Under the pieces are notes generated by a model, which ran no database searches, was not told the DNA's origin, and saw nothing but the letters and a program-made list of their open reading frames with translations. Source: Pseudomonas cremoris (lineage in GTDB: Bacteria; Pseudomonadota; Gammaproteobacteria; Pseudomonadales; Pseudomonadaceae). Taken from it: a stretch of DNA of 64,000 bases. A program made the translations under genes and the position numbers. Location of the stretch: contig NZ_JAAXCY010000019.1 in assembly GCF_014230465.1 (NCBI RefSeq), positions 1-64,000 of the forward strand, read 5' to 3'. This document shows, in pieces, positions 26,274 through 34,764 of this stretch; position 1 is the stretch's first letter; the number at the start of each line of letters is the position of its first letter.

Positions 26274-27476
26274 ATGTCGAAGAAGTCACGCTCAAAACTC
26301 TGGTTTCTCGTACATAGCTGGCTGGCATTGCCCGTCTGGTTCTTTGTACTGATCGTCTGTTTCACCGGCACCCTGGCGGTAGTCAGCCAGGAAATCGTCT
26401 GGCTGGCCAACCCGGATATCCGGGCCAGCAAGCCCTCGGAGGATGCCGAACCGCTGAGCTTTGAACAGGTGATCGGCGCCATCAAGCGCGAAGACCCCAA
26501 AGTGATCGTGCGGTCAATCAGTCGGCCCGACGAATCGCATTTCGCGCTGACCGTACGCCTCACCTACCCGGATGGGCGCGCAGTGGCGGCCTATGTCAGC
26601 CCTTACACCGGCGCCATCCAGGGCATCAGCCCCTCGTTCGACTTCCAGCAATTCACCCGCGCCCTCCATGGCTGGTGGCTAGTGCCGTTCACCAATGGCT
26701 ACAGCTGGGGCTGGTACCTGGTGTCGCTGCTGGGCCTGCCGATGTTGGCGTCGCTGGTGACCGGGTTGGTGGTGTACAAGCGTTTCTGGAAGGGTTTTCT
26801 CAAGCCAACCCTGCGCATTCGCCATGGCGCGCGGATCTTCTGGGGCGACTTCCACCGCCTGAGCGGTATCTGGTCGATCTGGTTTATCGCCGTCATCTCC
26901 ATCACTGGCACCTGGTTCCTGATCCAGGCGATCCTGGGCGATAACCAGATTTCGATTTCCAGCGAGCCCGTCGTGCCGGTGGTTGCCCGGGAAAAAGTCC
27001 CCCTGTCGGCGCCTGGCGTACCGGCACCGATGATCGGTCTGGATGAGGCGATTGAAATTGCCACCCAACGCATTCCCGGCCTCGAGGCCAGTTTCGTGAC
27101 CCTGCCCCTCAATGCCTACAGTCACCTGCAGATTGGCGGCCGGGGCTGGTACCCGCTGATGTTCCAAACGGCGCAGCTCAACCCGTATGACGGCGAAATC
27201 GCGGTCTCGCACATGCTCTCCGATCGCACCGCCCTGGAGTTCGTCACTGAGTCCATGCGTCCGCTGCACACCGGCGACTTCGGTGGCATCTGGATCAAAC
27301 TGATCTGGGCGTTCTTCGGCCTGATCCTGAGCATGATGGTGTTGAGTGGGCTGCTGATCTGGACCAAACGTACCGCCCTGGCCAGCCTCAATGCGCTCAA
27401 GCGCAGCAACAAGGCACCCCGCGAACCCGCCCCCACCCCTGCCTTGCAGGCTGAAACCACGGAGGGCACCCGATGA
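26274..27476 (+). CDS. PepSY-domain membrane protein
   Basis: A 400-aa inner-membrane protein with about four transmembrane segments: an N-terminal one (FLVHSWLALPVWFFVLIVCF), two in the middle and one near the C-terminus. Two PepSY-like stretches lie between them. The layout WF/H-rich helices (LVHSWLALP, LHGWWLVP, FHRLSGIWS) resembles PepSY-associated membrane proteins, some of which act as ferric-siderophore or metal reductases through haem-binding histidines. Here it opens an eight-gene metal-uptake operon, so a role in reducing or handling the imported metal is plausible but inferred. It overlaps the next gene by 4 bp. Confidence 0.8.
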   Translation: MSKKSRSKLWFLVHSWLALPVWFFVLIVCFTGTLAVVSQEIVWLANPDIRASKPSEDAEPLSFEQVIGAIKREDPKVIVRSISRPDESHFALTVRLTYPDGRAVAAYVSPYTGAIQGISPSFDFQQFTRALHGWWLVPFTNGYSWGWYLVSLLGLPMLASLVTGLVVYKRFWKGFLKPTLRIRHGARIFWGDFHRLSGIWSIWFIAVISITGTWFLIQAILGDNQISISSEPVVPVVAREKVPLSAPGVPAPMIGLDEAIEIATQRIPGLEASFVTLPLNAYSHLQIGGRGWYPLMFQTAQLNPYDGEIAVSHMLSDRTALEFVTESMRPLHTGDFGGIWIKLIWAFFGLILSMMVLSGLLIWTKRTALASLNALKRSNKAPREPAPTPALQAETTEGTR

Positions 27477-28012
27477 GCAAGGTCGCCGCTGCTGCACCGC
27501 CTACGCCACTGCGGGCCTTTTGGCTCAAATGGCGGTTCCACATCAATATTCTGCTGCTGCTGATACCGCTGGGGTTCATGCCCAAGTACTTTGCCGACGC
27601 CGCACTGTTTCGCGGCGATACCGGCATCGGAGAGCGGGTCGCCGGCCAAGTGCAGGTCGGCCCTTGGAGCCTGACCCTCGCCGAGTTTCGCAATGAAGGC
27701 CCAACACCCGACCCGGCCGGCCCGATGAAATTTTTCAACGCCGCCCTGTGCGAGACCTGCGCCGACCAGGTCAAGGCCACTTACCTGCGTATCGGCAAGC
27801 CTCGCAGCCTGCGGGCCGCCGGGGTGATCTTCTTCGGCACGCCTTACCGCATGGGGGCTGCCCTGCCGGTGCCGGAGCGCACGCCTGCCGACGCCGAACT
27901 GTGGGTCACCATGGAGGGCTGGGACGGCACCATGCACCAGGGTTCCATCCCGCTGAGCCAGGCCTCGCCTGCCACTATTGCCTGGCTGAACAAGCAAGGA
28001 GTTAAACCATGA
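27473..28012 (+). CDS. Membrane-anchored protein of unknown function in a metal-uptake operon
   Basis: A 179-aa protein with one hydrophobic segment (INILLLLIPLGFMPKYF, about residues 26-42) and a mainly periplasmic remainder containing a CETC pair (ALCETCADQ) that could bind metal or form a disulfide. I do not recognise a family. It overlaps both neighbours by 4 bp (ATGA), which indicates translational coupling with PepSY and the next small protein. Confidence 0.7.
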   Translation: MSKVAAAAPPTPLRAFWLKWRFHINILLLLIPLGFMPKYFADAALFRGDTGIGERVAGQVQVGPWSLTLAEFRNEGPTPDPAGPMKFFNAALCETCADQVKATYLRIGKPRSLRAAGVIFFGTPYRMGAALPVPERTPADAELWVTMEGWDGTMHQGSIPLSQASPATIAWLNKQGVKP

Positions 28013-28338
28013 CTTTGATGCGCCTGACTCGCGCCTGCGGCGCCCTGTTGATGGGTGCCGGTTTCAGCACCATCGCCCTGGCCCACAACCCGATGTGTGA
28101 ATGCAAGGAAATCGCCGGCGAGCAAATCCAGTGCACCGGCGGTTTTTCCGACGGCAGCGGCGCCCCCGGCGTGACCCTGGATGTGATCGGCTACGACGAA
28201 ACCATCTTGGTGCCCGGCAAGCTTGGCCAGGATTCGACCCTGACCTTCAAGAAACCCGCCGCCGAGTTCTACGTGTTGTTCGATGCGGGCCCCGGCCACG
28301 TGGTGGAAATCGACCAAGCGGACATCCAGCCGCAATGA
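28009..28338 (+). CDS. Small periplasmic protein of unknown function in a metal-uptake operon
   Basis: A 109-aa protein with a cleavable signal (ending STIALA) and a compact beta-rich mature domain with HNPMCECKE at its mature N-terminus, a His/Cys cluster that looks metal-binding. Start and stop overlap neighbours by 4 bp. No family name can be given from the sequence alone. Confidence 0.7.
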   Translation: MTLMRLTRACGALLMGAGFSTIALAHNPMCECKEIAGEQIQCTGGFSDGSGAPGVTLDVIGYDETILVPGKLGQDSTLTFKKPAAEFYVLFDAGPGHVVEIDQADIQPQ

Positions 28339-28895
28339 GTACCACACAGGTTGTACGCCCCGCAGGTGCCGGTCACGAAACCCTCTACGTCCTGCTGCTG
28401 TGCCTGATCATCCTCGCGGTGGCAGGCTCAGTGATTGCGCTGCACGGTGAATCCCAGGAAGTCGTTGCCGTGCCCAGCCATCAGTTGGACGCCCGCCGCG
28501 ACCTCAGCGCCGCCGAGCAAGGTATCTACGCGGACCTGCGGGTGACCCTCGATGAGATCCAGTTGTTGCAACAGGAACAAAGCACTCTGCCAACCCCCGA
28601 GCAACTGGCCGAAGAAGGCTTTGCGCCGTTCGCCCAGGACGCCAGCTCGGTCAGCCGTGGCAATCACCGCTGGCAGATCCTGGAACCTTCGGCCTATCTG
28701 GGCTTGAGCCAGGCCCCCAGTACCAGCGGTTCGCTGTTGATGCGGGTGCACGGTGCCGAACCCGACATCTGGCTCAACCGCAGCGCCAACCTGGCCGCCC
28801 CTTCCGACCTCTCCGACCAGGCGCTCATCGCAGCCGGCTGGCAACAGGTGGTCACGCAATTCGATGCCGGCGTGACCCGCCAGCACCGTCACTGA
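28335..28895 (+). CDS. DUF6162-like membrane-anchored protein
   Basis: A 186-aa protein with one N-terminal transmembrane helix (LYVLLLCLIILAVAGSVIAL) followed by a helical periplasmic part (TLDEIQLLQQEQ) and a beta-rich C-terminus. I associate this type with DUF6162 proteins found inside zinc/manganese-type ABC operons. The true start is the ATG at 28335, overlapping the previous stop; the longer open frame is antisense-like. Role unknown, possibly an accessory to the binding protein. Confidence 0.65.
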   Translation: MSTTQVVRPAGAGHETLYVLLLCLIILAVAGSVIALHGESQEVVAVPSHQLDARRDLSAAEQGIYADLRVTLDEIQLLQQEQSTLPTPEQLAEEGFAPFAQDASSVSRGNHRWQILEPSAYLGLSQAPSTSGSLLMRVHGAEPDIWLNRSANLAAPSDLSDQALIAAGWQQVVTQFDAGVTRQHRH

Positions 28896-28914
28896 ACGAG
28901 AAGACCGATTGCCC

Positions 28915-29835
28915 ATGTCTATTTCATCGCCCCTGTCGCGCCTGTTAGTGGTTGGCCTGTTCAGCCTGATGCTCAGCCCCTTTGCACATGCCGAGGCAGC
29001 CAAACGCCTGCGTATCGGCATCACCCTGCACCCTTACTACAGCTACGTGACGAATATCGTCGGTGACAAAGCCGAAGTCGTGCCGCTGATTCCCGCCGGT
29101 TTCAACCCCCACGCCTACGAGCCGCGCGCCGATGACATCAAGCGCATCGGCGGCCTGGACGTGATCGTACTCAACGGCGTCGGCCATGATGACTTTGCCG
29201 ACCGCATGATCGCCACCAGCGAGCGCCCGGATATCCCGGTGATCGAAGCCAACGAAAATGTGCCACTGCTGGCCGCCACCGGTAACGCTGCGCGCGGTGC
29301 GGGCAAAGTGGTCAACCCGCACACCTTCCTGTCGATCAGCGCGTCGATTGCCCAGGTCAACAACATCGCCCGCGAACTGGGCAAGCTCGACCCGGACAAT
29401 GCCAAGACTTACACCCAGAACGCTCGCGCCTACGGCAAGCGCCTGCGCCAGATGCGCGCCGACGCCCTGGCCAAGCTGACCAGCGCACCTAACCCGGATC
29501 TGCGCGTGGCCACCGTGCACGCGGCCTACGACTACCTGCTGCGCGAATTCGGCCTGGAAGTCACGGCCGTGGTCGAACCGGCCCACGGTATCGAGCCCAG
29601 CCCGAGCCAGTTGAAAAAGACCATCGACGAACTGCGCGCCCTGGACGTGAAGGTGATCTTCTCGGAGATGGATTTCCCGTCCACCTACGTCGAGACCATC
29701 CAGCGTGAATCCGGGGTCAAGTTGTACCCGCTGTCGCATATTTCCTACGGCGAATACAGCCCCGAGAAGTACGAAGTGGAAATGACCGGCAACCTCAACA
29801 CCGTGGTCCGTGCGATTCAGGAGTCGGGGGCATGA
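28915..29835 (+). CDS. Metal ABC transporter substrate-binding protein (ZnuA/MntC-like)
   Basis: A 306-aa cluster A-I (cluster 9) binding protein with a Sec signal ending AHA. Expected metal ligands are visible: H66 (NPHAYEP), H136 (NPHTFLS), a third His in TVHAAYDYL and an acidic ligand in SEMDFPSTY. Missing is the long His-rich loop typical of zinc ZnuA, so manganese or another metal is possible. It binds the metal in the periplasm for the ATPase and permease encoded next, which overlap by 4 bp. The ATG at 28915 is preferred over a TTG two codons earlier. Confidence 0.88.
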   Translation: MSISSPLSRLLVVGLFSLMLSPFAHAEAAKRLRIGITLHPYYSYVTNIVGDKAEVVPLIPAGFNPHAYEPRADDIKRIGGLDVIVLNGVGHDDFADRMIATSERPDIPVIEANENVPLLAATGNAARGAGKVVNPHTFLSISASIAQVNNIARELGKLDPDNAKTYTQNARAYGKRLRQMRADALAKLTSAPNPDLRVATVHAAYDYLLREFGLEVTAVVEPAHGIEPSPSQLKKTIDELRALDVKVIFSEMDFPSTYVETIQRESGVKLYPLSHISYGEYSPEKYEVEMTGNLNTVVRAIQESGA

Positions 29836-30578
29836 CGGCTGCAGAACAACTGAAAGTGGCCAGCATTGGCCCGACGATCGAGTTCGACAAGGTGTCCCTG
29901 ACCCTGGGCCGCACAGCGATCCTTGAGGCTGTGAGTTTCCAGGTCGAGCCGGGCAGCATCCATGCGCTCGTCGGCCCCAACGGCGGCGGCAAAAGTTCGC
30001 TGATCAAGACCCTGCTGGGACAAACACCGCACCAGGGGCAACTGCGCCTGCAGTGGCCGAGCACCGTAGGCACCATCGGCTATGTGCCCCAGGCCTTGGA
30101 GTTTGACCGGGGCTTGCCAATGACCGTGGATGATTTCATGGCTGCGATGTGCCAGCGGCGTCCGGCGTTTCTCGGTTTGTCCAAACACTACGCCGGCGCC
30201 ATGGGTGACGCGCTTGAGCGGGTGGGCATGCAGGACAAACGCAAGCGGCGCATGGGCGCACTATCGGGTGGTGAACGCCAGCGCGTGCTGCTGGCCCAGG
30301 GCCTGATCCCGGCACCGCAACTGCTGGTCCTGGATGAGCCGATGTCGGCCCTCGATGAAGCCGGCATCCAGGTGTTCGAACGCCTGCTCAATGACTGGCG
30401 CCTGGCGGGAATTACCGTGCTGTGGATCGAACACGACCTGGAAGCCGTGGGTCGCCTGGCCGACCGCGTCACTGGCCTTAACCGTCGCGTGCTGTTCGAC
30501 GCCACGCCAAAGGAGGCGCTGACCCCGGACCGCCTGCTGACCCTGTTCTCCACCCACCCTCGGAGCGCGGCGCAATGA
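29832..30578 (+). CDS. Metal ABC transporter ATP-binding protein
   Basis: A 248-aa ABC ATPase with Walker A GPNGGGKSS, Q-loop VPQALE, signature LSGGERQRV, Walker B LLVLDEP and a switch His (IEHDLEAV). It powers the metal importer of this operon. It overlaps its neighbours by 4 bp on both sides. Confidence 0.9.
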   Translation: MTAAEQLKVASIGPTIEFDKVSLTLGRTAILEAVSFQVEPGSIHALVGPNGGGKSSLIKTLLGQTPHQGQLRLQWPSTVGTIGYVPQALEFDRGLPMTVDDFMAAMCQRRPAFLGLSKHYAGAMGDALERVGMQDKRKRRMGALSGGERQRVLLAQGLIPAPQLLVLDEPMSALDEAGIQVFERLLNDWRLAGITVLWIEHDLEAVGRLADRVTGLNRRVLFDATPKEALTPDRLLTLFSTHPRSAAQ

Positions 30579-31474
30579 GTTATGAAACTTTTCGCTTGAT
30601 GGTCCAGGGCTGGGCCTCTTCCGGTTATCTGCCGGAAGCGCTTGCCTATGGCTTTGTGGTCAACGCCCTGCTCGCCGGCCTGCTGATCGGCCCGGTACTG
30701 GGCGGCCTGGGCACGTTGGTGGTGGTCAAGCGCTTTGCGTTTTTCTCCGAAGCGGTCGGCCATGCCGCACTGACCGGTGTGGCCGTGGGCATTCTGCTAG
30801 GCGAACCCTACACCGGGCCGTACGGCGCGCTGTTCGGCTATTGCCTGCTGTTCGGCATCCTGCTCAATTACTTGCGCAACCGCACGGGCCTGGCACCGGA
30901 TACCTTGATCGGTGTGTTCCTCTCGGTGTCCCTGGCACTGGGGGCGAGCCTGCTGCTGATCCTGGCGGGCAAGATCAACGTGCATATCCTGGAAAACGTG
31001 TTGTTCGGCTCGGTGTTGACAGTCAACGGCAATGACCTGCTGGTGCTGGCGATTGTCGGCGCGCTGGTCATGGCCCTGGCCTTGCCGCTGTACAACCGCA
31101 TCATGCTCGCCAGCTTCAACCCGCAGTTGGCGGCGGTGCGCGGCGTGGCGGTGAAGACCCTGGATTACCTGTTCGTGATCCTGGTGACGCTGATCACCGT
31201 CGCAGCGGTCAAGGTGATCGGCGCGATCCTGGTGGGCGCATTGCTGGTGATCCCAGCGGCGGCGGCACGCCTGTTGAGCCAGTCGCTCAAAGGGTTTTTC
31301 TGGGTGTCGGTGGCGATTGCCACCGTCAGCACCTTGTGCGGGATCCTGTTGCCAATCATCTTCGACCTGCCTATCCCATCCGGTGCCGCGATCATCCTGA
31401 TGGCCGGTATCGCCTTCGCCCTCGCCGCCATTGCACGCGGCATCGTACCCAGTCTCAAAGGGAATCTTGGATAA
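30575..31474 (+). CDS. Metal ABC transporter permease (ZnuB family)
   Basis: A 299-aa permease with about eight to nine hydrophobic segments and the family motif SEAVGHAALTGVAVG near residue 53. It forms the membrane channel for the metal importer. Its stop overlaps the start of the second binding-protein gene by 1 bp. Confidence 0.9.
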   Translation: MSYETFRLMVQGWASSGYLPEALAYGFVVNALLAGLLIGPVLGGLGTLVVVKRFAFFSEAVGHAALTGVAVGILLGEPYTGPYGALFGYCLLFGILLNYLRNRTGLAPDTLIGVFLSVSLALGASLLLILAGKINVHILENVLFGSVLTVNGNDLLVLAIVGALVMALALPLYNRIMLASFNPQLAAVRGVAVKTLDYLFVILVTLITVAAVKVIGAILVGALLVIPAAAARLLSQSLKGFFWVSVAIATVSTLCGILLPIIFDLPIPSGAAIILMAGIAFALAAIARGIVPSLKGNLG

Positions 31475-32427
31475 TGCGCCCCGTCTTTCGCCCACTGGCC
31501 TTGGCCATCGCTTGTTTGATCAGCACCTCGGCGCTGGCTGTGGATGGCTTCGAGCCCAAGGACTTCAAAGTCAACCAAGGCCTTGGCCATGCCGCCCTGA
31601 CCAAAACCAAAAAACCGGTGAAAGTGTTGGCCTCGCTGCCGATCACGTATGGCCTGGCCGAAGTGCTGCTCAAAGGCAGCGATGTACAACTTGAACGCGC
31701 GGCACCGGCGAATCTGCCCGGCTCGCGGCAGGTTTCGTACTTCACTGGCCGTGGCGCACCGGCCCTCAGCAAGTTGGCCGTGGAGGCCGATGCCGCCATC
31801 GGCCTGCGCTCGCTGTGGGCGGATGACCCGCTGTACCCGGTGGCGCGACGCAGCAACATCCGCATCGTCGAAGTTGACGCGGCACGCCCGGTGGACGGGG
31901 GGTTGCCGGGCATCGCCGTGCAACCAGGCGTCACCGATGGCTTGAACAGCCAACCGTGGCAATCAAGCAACAACCTGGGGCGCATGGCCGATGTGCTGGC
32001 CGCCGACCTGAGCCGCCTGGCACCCGGCGCCAAGCCGAAGATCGACGCCAACCTCGCCGCGCTCAAACAGCGCCTGCTCAAGCTCACCGCCGACAGCGAG
32101 GCGCGGCTGGCCAAAGCGGATAACCTCACGGTGGTCAGCCTGAGCGATCACTTCGCCTACCTGGTCAGCAGCTTGAACCTGGAAGTGGTCGGCACCGATG
32201 CACGGCCCGATGCTGATTGGACGGATGAGGATTTGCAAAAACTCAGCACGCAGTTGAAGGACAACGATGTGGCCGTAGTGCTGCATCACCGCCAGCCGAG
32301 TGAAGCCGTGAAAGCGGCGGTGACCGCAGGCGGTTCGCAGTTACTGGTGCTGAACGTCGACAGCGCAGACCCGGTAGCCGAGCTGGAAACCAATGTGGAT
32401 CAGGTGATCAAGACCCTCACCCCGTGA
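31474..32427 (+). CDS. Second, atypical metal ABC substrate-binding protein
   Basis: A 317-aa secreted protein (signal ending TSALA) related to the cluster 9 metal-binding proteins (KVLASLPITYGLAEVLLKG; TVVSLSDHFAYLVSSLNLEVVG) but without the NPH motifs that carry the metal-binding histidines in the first binding protein. It could receive metal from another carrier, bind a metal-chelate, or act as a periplasmic chaperone. Two different binding proteins in one metal ABC operon is noteworthy. The start at 31474 overlaps the permease stop. Confidence 0.78.
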   Translation: MRPVFRPLALAIACLISTSALAVDGFEPKDFKVNQGLGHAALTKTKKPVKVLASLPITYGLAEVLLKGSDVQLERAAPANLPGSRQVSYFTGRGAPALSKLAVEADAAIGLRSLWADDPLYPVARRSNIRIVEVDAARPVDGGLPGIAVQPGVTDGLNSQPWQSSNNLGRMADVLAADLSRLAPGAKPKIDANLAALKQRLLKLTADSEARLAKADNLTVVSLSDHFAYLVSSLNLEVVGTDARPDADWTDEDLQKLSTQLKDNDVAVVLHHRQPSEAVKAAVTAGGSQLLVLNVDSADPVAELETNVDQVIKTLTP

Positions 32428-32431
32428 TACA

Positions 32432-33145
32432 TCACACCACGTCCACACCCACGTGGATCGCGTCATGCCGCCAGAATTCCAGGTCGCAGTCGATCAAGCG
32501 TTGATGCTGGTCATAGTTGACCCGGGCAATGCGCAAGCCCGGGCTGCCCGACGACACGCGCAACGCGGCGGCGGCCTCTACCGGCAATGATGTCGGCACA
32601 ATTTCAAAGCGCACACGCCCGTAGTGCAAGTCGTACTTGCGGGCATACAGCTCGGTCATCGACTGGTTCAGGTCGCAGTCCAGAATCCCCGGGAAATACT
32701 GCGGGTTCAGGTAATGCTCTACATACAGCACCAAGCGCCCATCAATGCGCCGGCCCCGGCAGATCTGGATCACGCTGGACAATGCCGGCAGTTGCAACCA
32801 CGCACACACCGCTGCCGACGCCGGTTGCAGCCGCGCCGAGATCACTTCGGTGGACGGCACTCGCCCCTGGTCACTGACCATCGCGTGAAAGTGGCTCCGC
32901 TGCATCAAGTTGTAAGCCAGCCGTGGCGGCGAGACAAACCAGCCGCGGCGCTCTTCTCGGTAAATCTGCCCTTGGGCTTCCAGTTGTAACAAGGCTTCCC
33001 GCACGGTAATTCGAGTGGTACCAAACAACTCGCTGAGCTTGCGCTCGGCGGGCAGTTTGCTTGCAGGCGGCAACAGGCCGTGGTCGATCTGCTCTTGCAG
33101 CGCCAGGCCAATGGATGTCACCGCCTTGATTGCCTCATCACGCAT
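32432..33145 (-). CDS. GntR-family regulator with UTRA domain (HutC/PhnF type)
   Basis: A 237-aa repressor: N-terminal GntR winged helix (LPAERKLSELFGTTRITVREALLQLEAQG) and a C-terminal UTRA effector domain (residues ~90-235). It is convergent with the metal operon on one side and divergent from the ABC cluster on the other. Two near-identical operator-like sites (33160-33171 and 33428-33439) lie in the divergent region, one overlapping its own promoter, which points to autoregulation and control of the ABC cluster. UTRA regulators with phosphonate or organophosphate loci (PhnF, PhnR) are known. Confidence 0.87.
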   Translation of the reverse strand: MRDEAIKAVTSIGLALQEQIDHGLLPPASKLPAERKLSELFGTTRITVREALLQLEAQGQIYREERRGWFVSPPRLAYNLMQRSHFHAMVSDQGRVPSTEVISARLQPASAAVCAWLQLPALSSVIQICRGRRIDGRLVLYVEHYLNPQYFPGILDCDLNQSMTELYARKYDLHYGRVRFEIVPTSLPVEAAAALRVSSGSPGLRIARVNYDQHQRLIDCDLEFWRHDAIHVGVDVV

Positions 33146-33158
33146 CAATGTTACCTAT

Positions 33159-33172
33159 CTGGACTAGACCAG
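33159..33172. promoter_or_regulatory. UTRA-GntR operator, site 1 (near the regulator gene)
   Basis: CTGGACTAGACCAG is an almost perfect palindrome with the TxGACTAGACCA pattern typical for HutC/PhnF-type regulators (compare TGGTATAGACCA). It ends 14 bp upstream of the regulator's ATG. Confidence 0.7.
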
Positions 33173-33427
33173 CACTGTTCAGGTGCATAAACCGCTCCGT
33201 AAACGGGCTACTACTGCTGCTTGCCAGCCTAGGCATTGCAGATGACCGACAGATGACAGTCCGTGTCGCCCGCCGCAAGCACACCCTGCAATACATCGGC
33301 CAAGTCCAACCATTACGGGCACTTGAGCATGGTCTACGCTCACTCTGCGACGTGCGACATCCGCGATTTAAAAACGACATCGACATGAAACTGTCATCCA
33401 TCGAGCCTAGATTGGCTCAGGTATTGC
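33173..33427. other. Divergent regulatory region between GntR and the ABC cluster
   Basis: Apart from the two operators this region holds no convincing ORF. I could not fix consensus promoters with confidence. Confidence 0.45.
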
Positions 33428-33439
33428 TGACCTAGACCA
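33428..33439. promoter_or_regulatory. UTRA-GntR operator, site 2 (near the binding-protein gene)
   Basis: TGACCTAGACCA differs from site 1 (TGGACTAGACCA) at only two central positions and lies 58 bp upstream of the binding-protein ATG, where it would overlap or follow the promoter. Confidence 0.65.
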
Positions 33440-33496
33440 ACACCACCGCAATCGTTCATAAAAACGCAGCGTTGATAACGCCCAAAGGAGCTTCGG

Positions 33497-34573
33497 ATGA
33501 AACAGCTTTTCCTGGCATCACTGTTAGGCTCGACCATTGCCATGTGCACCGCCGCCATGGCCGCTGATACCGATCTAAAAACCCTGGAAGCTGCCGCAAA
33601 GGCAGAAGGCGCAGTGAACAGCGTCGGCATGCCCGATGACTGGGCCAACTGGAAAGGCACCTGGGAAGACCTGGCCAAGACCTATGGTCTCAAGCACATC
33701 GACACCGACATGAGCTCGGCTCAGGAAATCGCCAAGTTCAAAGCCGAAAAAGACAACGCCAGCGCCGATATCGGCGACGTCGGCGCGGCATTCGGTCCGA
33801 TTGCGGTGAAGCAAGAAGTGACCCAGCCTTACAAACCGTCCACCTGGGCCCAGGTGCCGGATTGGGCAAAAGACAAAGACGGTCACTGGGCATTGGCCTA
33901 CACCGGCACCATCGCGTTTATCGTCAACAAGAAGCTGCTGCACGGCTCCGATGTGCCCACCAGTTGGGCTGACCTGCAAAAAGGCAAATACAAAGTCTCC
34001 ATCGGTGACGTAAGCACCGCAGCCCAGGCAGCCAACGGTGTGCTGGCCGCAGCCATCGCCAACAAGGGCGATGAGAAAAACATTGCCCCGGGCCTGCAGT
34101 TCTTCACCAAAATCGCCCAGCAAGGCCGTCTGTCGCTGTCCAACCCGACCATCGCCACCATGGAAAAAGGCGAAGTCGAAGTGGGCGTGGTCTGGGACTT
34201 CAACGGCTTGAGCTACAAAGCCAAGATGGCCAACCCGGATGACTACGTGGTGCTGATCCCATCGGACGGCTCGGTGAAATCCGGCTACACCACCATTATC
34301 AACAAATACGCCAAGCACCCGAACGCCGCCAAGCTGACCCGCGAATACATCTTCAGCGATGCCGGCCAACTCAACCTGGCCAAGGGTAATGCGCGCCCCA
34401 TCCGTGCTGAAACCGACCTGAAACTGCCGGCCGATATCGCCAAGAACCTGATCCCGGGCGAGCAGTACACCAAGGCCAACCCGCAGCCGATCAAGGATGC
34501 CGATGCCTGGGAAGCAACTTCCAAGAAGCTGCCGCAGTTGTGGAACGAGCAGGTCATTGTAGAAATGAAGTAA
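33497..34573 (+). CDS. ABC transporter extracellular solute-binding protein (AfuA/PotD-type)
   Basis: A 358-aa periplasmic binding protein with a Sec signal ending AMAA and the type II fold typical of iron(III), polyamine, phosphonate and organophosphate binders (SADIGDVGAAFGP; IAFIVNKKLLHG). Strong AAGGAGC upstream. It is the first gene of the UTRA-controlled cluster. A REPIN separates it from the enzyme gene, which would favour higher expression of the binding protein than of the downstream genes. Confidence 0.85.
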   Translation: MKQLFLASLLGSTIAMCTAAMAADTDLKTLEAAAKAEGAVNSVGMPDDWANWKGTWEDLAKTYGLKHIDTDMSSAQEIAKFKAEKDNASADIGDVGAAFGPIAVKQEVTQPYKPSTWAQVPDWAKDKDGHWALAYTGTIAFIVNKKLLHGSDVPTSWADLQKGKYKVSIGDVSTAAQAANGVLAAAIANKGDEKNIAPGLQFFTKIAQQGRLSLSNPTIATMEKGEVEVGVVWDFNGLSYKAKMANPDDYVVLIPSDGSVKSGYTTIINKYAKHPNAAKLTREYIFSDAGQLNLAKGNARPIRAETDLKLPADIAKNLIPGEQYTKANPQPIKDADAWEATSKKLPQLWNEQVIVEMK

Positions 34574-34610
34574 GGCTGGAACCCACATTGGAGCTCCACT
34601 GGAGATCCAA

Positions 34611-34700
34611 TGTGGGAGCGGGCTTGCTCGCGAAAGCGGTGTACCAGGCAGTGCATCAGTTAGCTGGACCACCGCTTTCGCGAGCAAGCCCGCTCCCACA
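34611..34700. repeat. REPIN inside the ABC operon
   Basis: Two inverted REP copies with the TGTGGGAGCGGGCTTGCTCG core and matching inner arms (AAAGCGGTG / CACCGCTTT) form a long hairpin between the binding-protein and phosphodiesterase genes. Confidence 0.92.
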
Positions 34701-34764
34701 GTTTTGACCCCACTCATCCAATAAATTCGAGCCAAAACCAATCTGTTGCGGAGCTCCAGCCCCC

